Shown: positions 5,357-5,365 of the stretch, one piece after another | Numbering within the stretch: position 1 is the stretch's first letter | Layout: the number at the start of each line of letters is the position of its first letter | Source: an uncultured Lachnospira sp. | GTDB lineage: Bacteria > Bacillota > Clostridia > Lachnospirales > Lachnospiraceae | Assembly (NCBI GenBank): GCA_900772425.1 | Contig: CAAHEK010000062.1 | Span: forward strand, 1 to 5,365 | Direction: 5' to 3' | DNA length: 5,365 nucleotides | Notes under the pieces: model-generated | Databases searched by the model: none | Seen by the model: the letters and a program-made list of their open reading frames with translations, nothing else | Told to the model about the DNA's origin: nothing | Program-made: the position numbers and the translations under genes

Positions 5357-5365
5357 TTATACACA
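5357..5365 (+). other. DnaA-box match at the window edge
   Basis: TTATACACA agrees with the relaxed DnaA-box consensus TTWTNCACA and differs from the ideal TTATCCACA at one position. It lies in the AT-rich gap upstream of rpmH, where Firmicute origins place their DnaA-box clusters. Only this one box is visible because the window ends here. Confidence 0.6.

Larger units (their letters stand above)
5226..5365. other. AT-rich origin-proximal intergenic region (rpmH side of the presumed oriC)
   Basis: This noncoding stretch holds the rpmH promoter and leader, a strongly AT-rich segment (about 5326-5360, with runs of A and T) and a DnaA-box match at the very end. In most Firmicutes the gap between rpmH and dnaA is part of the replication origin. 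No open reading frame of note is present on either strand. Only the rpmH-side portion is in view, so a full origin cannot be called. Confidence 0.6.

Noticed and set aside
1..5365. Mobile elements, CRISPR arrays, tRNA or rRNA genes, defence or toxin genes
   Set aside because: No spaced repeats, inverted terminal repeats, transposase-like frames or tRNA-like folds were seen. Nearly all of the window is accounted for by conserved housekeeping genes and short gaps.

Overview
This window looks like the left flank of a chromosomal replication origin in a low-GC Gram-positive bacterium, most likely a Clostridia member of the Lachnospiraceae type. The evidence is the gene order (mnmG, mnmE, jag, yidC, yidD, rnpA, rpmH, all read on the minus strand), the AT-rich composition, strong Shine-Dalgarno sequences, a 44-residue L34 beginning MKMTFQPK, and a DnaA-box match at the extreme right edge. 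The family assignment is inference from protein flavour, not from a search. In this conserved layout dnaA would begin just past the right edge on the plus strand, and rsmG often follows mnmG past the left edge.

Layout, in the direction of transcription (right to left). Positions 5204-5365 are an AT-rich intergenic segment with a DnaA-box match at the edge, a near-consensus sigma-A promoter (TTGACT, 17 bp, TATAAT) and a leader of roughly 75 nt with a small hairpin. Then come rpmH (L34), a strong intrinsic terminator, rnpA (RNase P protein), yidD, yidC (GTG start) and jag (KhpB-like). A second hairpin with a short T-run separates jag from mnmE. mnmE is followed by a 114-nt AT-rich gap carrying a 15-bp tandem duplication, and then by mnmG, which is cut by the window edge after 201 codons.

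The genes fall into three functional groups. rpmH and rnpA serve ribosome and tRNA production. yidD, yidC and jag serve membrane-protein insertion and associated RNA binding. mnmE and mnmG form the tRNA wobble-uridine modification enzyme. All the complete genes appear intact, with no frameshifts, mobile elements, CRISPR arrays or RNA genes. No new biological system is evident: this is a conserved housekeeping locus. The points worth a second look are regulatory: the two terminators that divide the cluster, a promoter-like sequence inside the end of jag that would feed straight into the second terminator, DnaA-box matches, and lineage-type deviations in YidC and RnpA.
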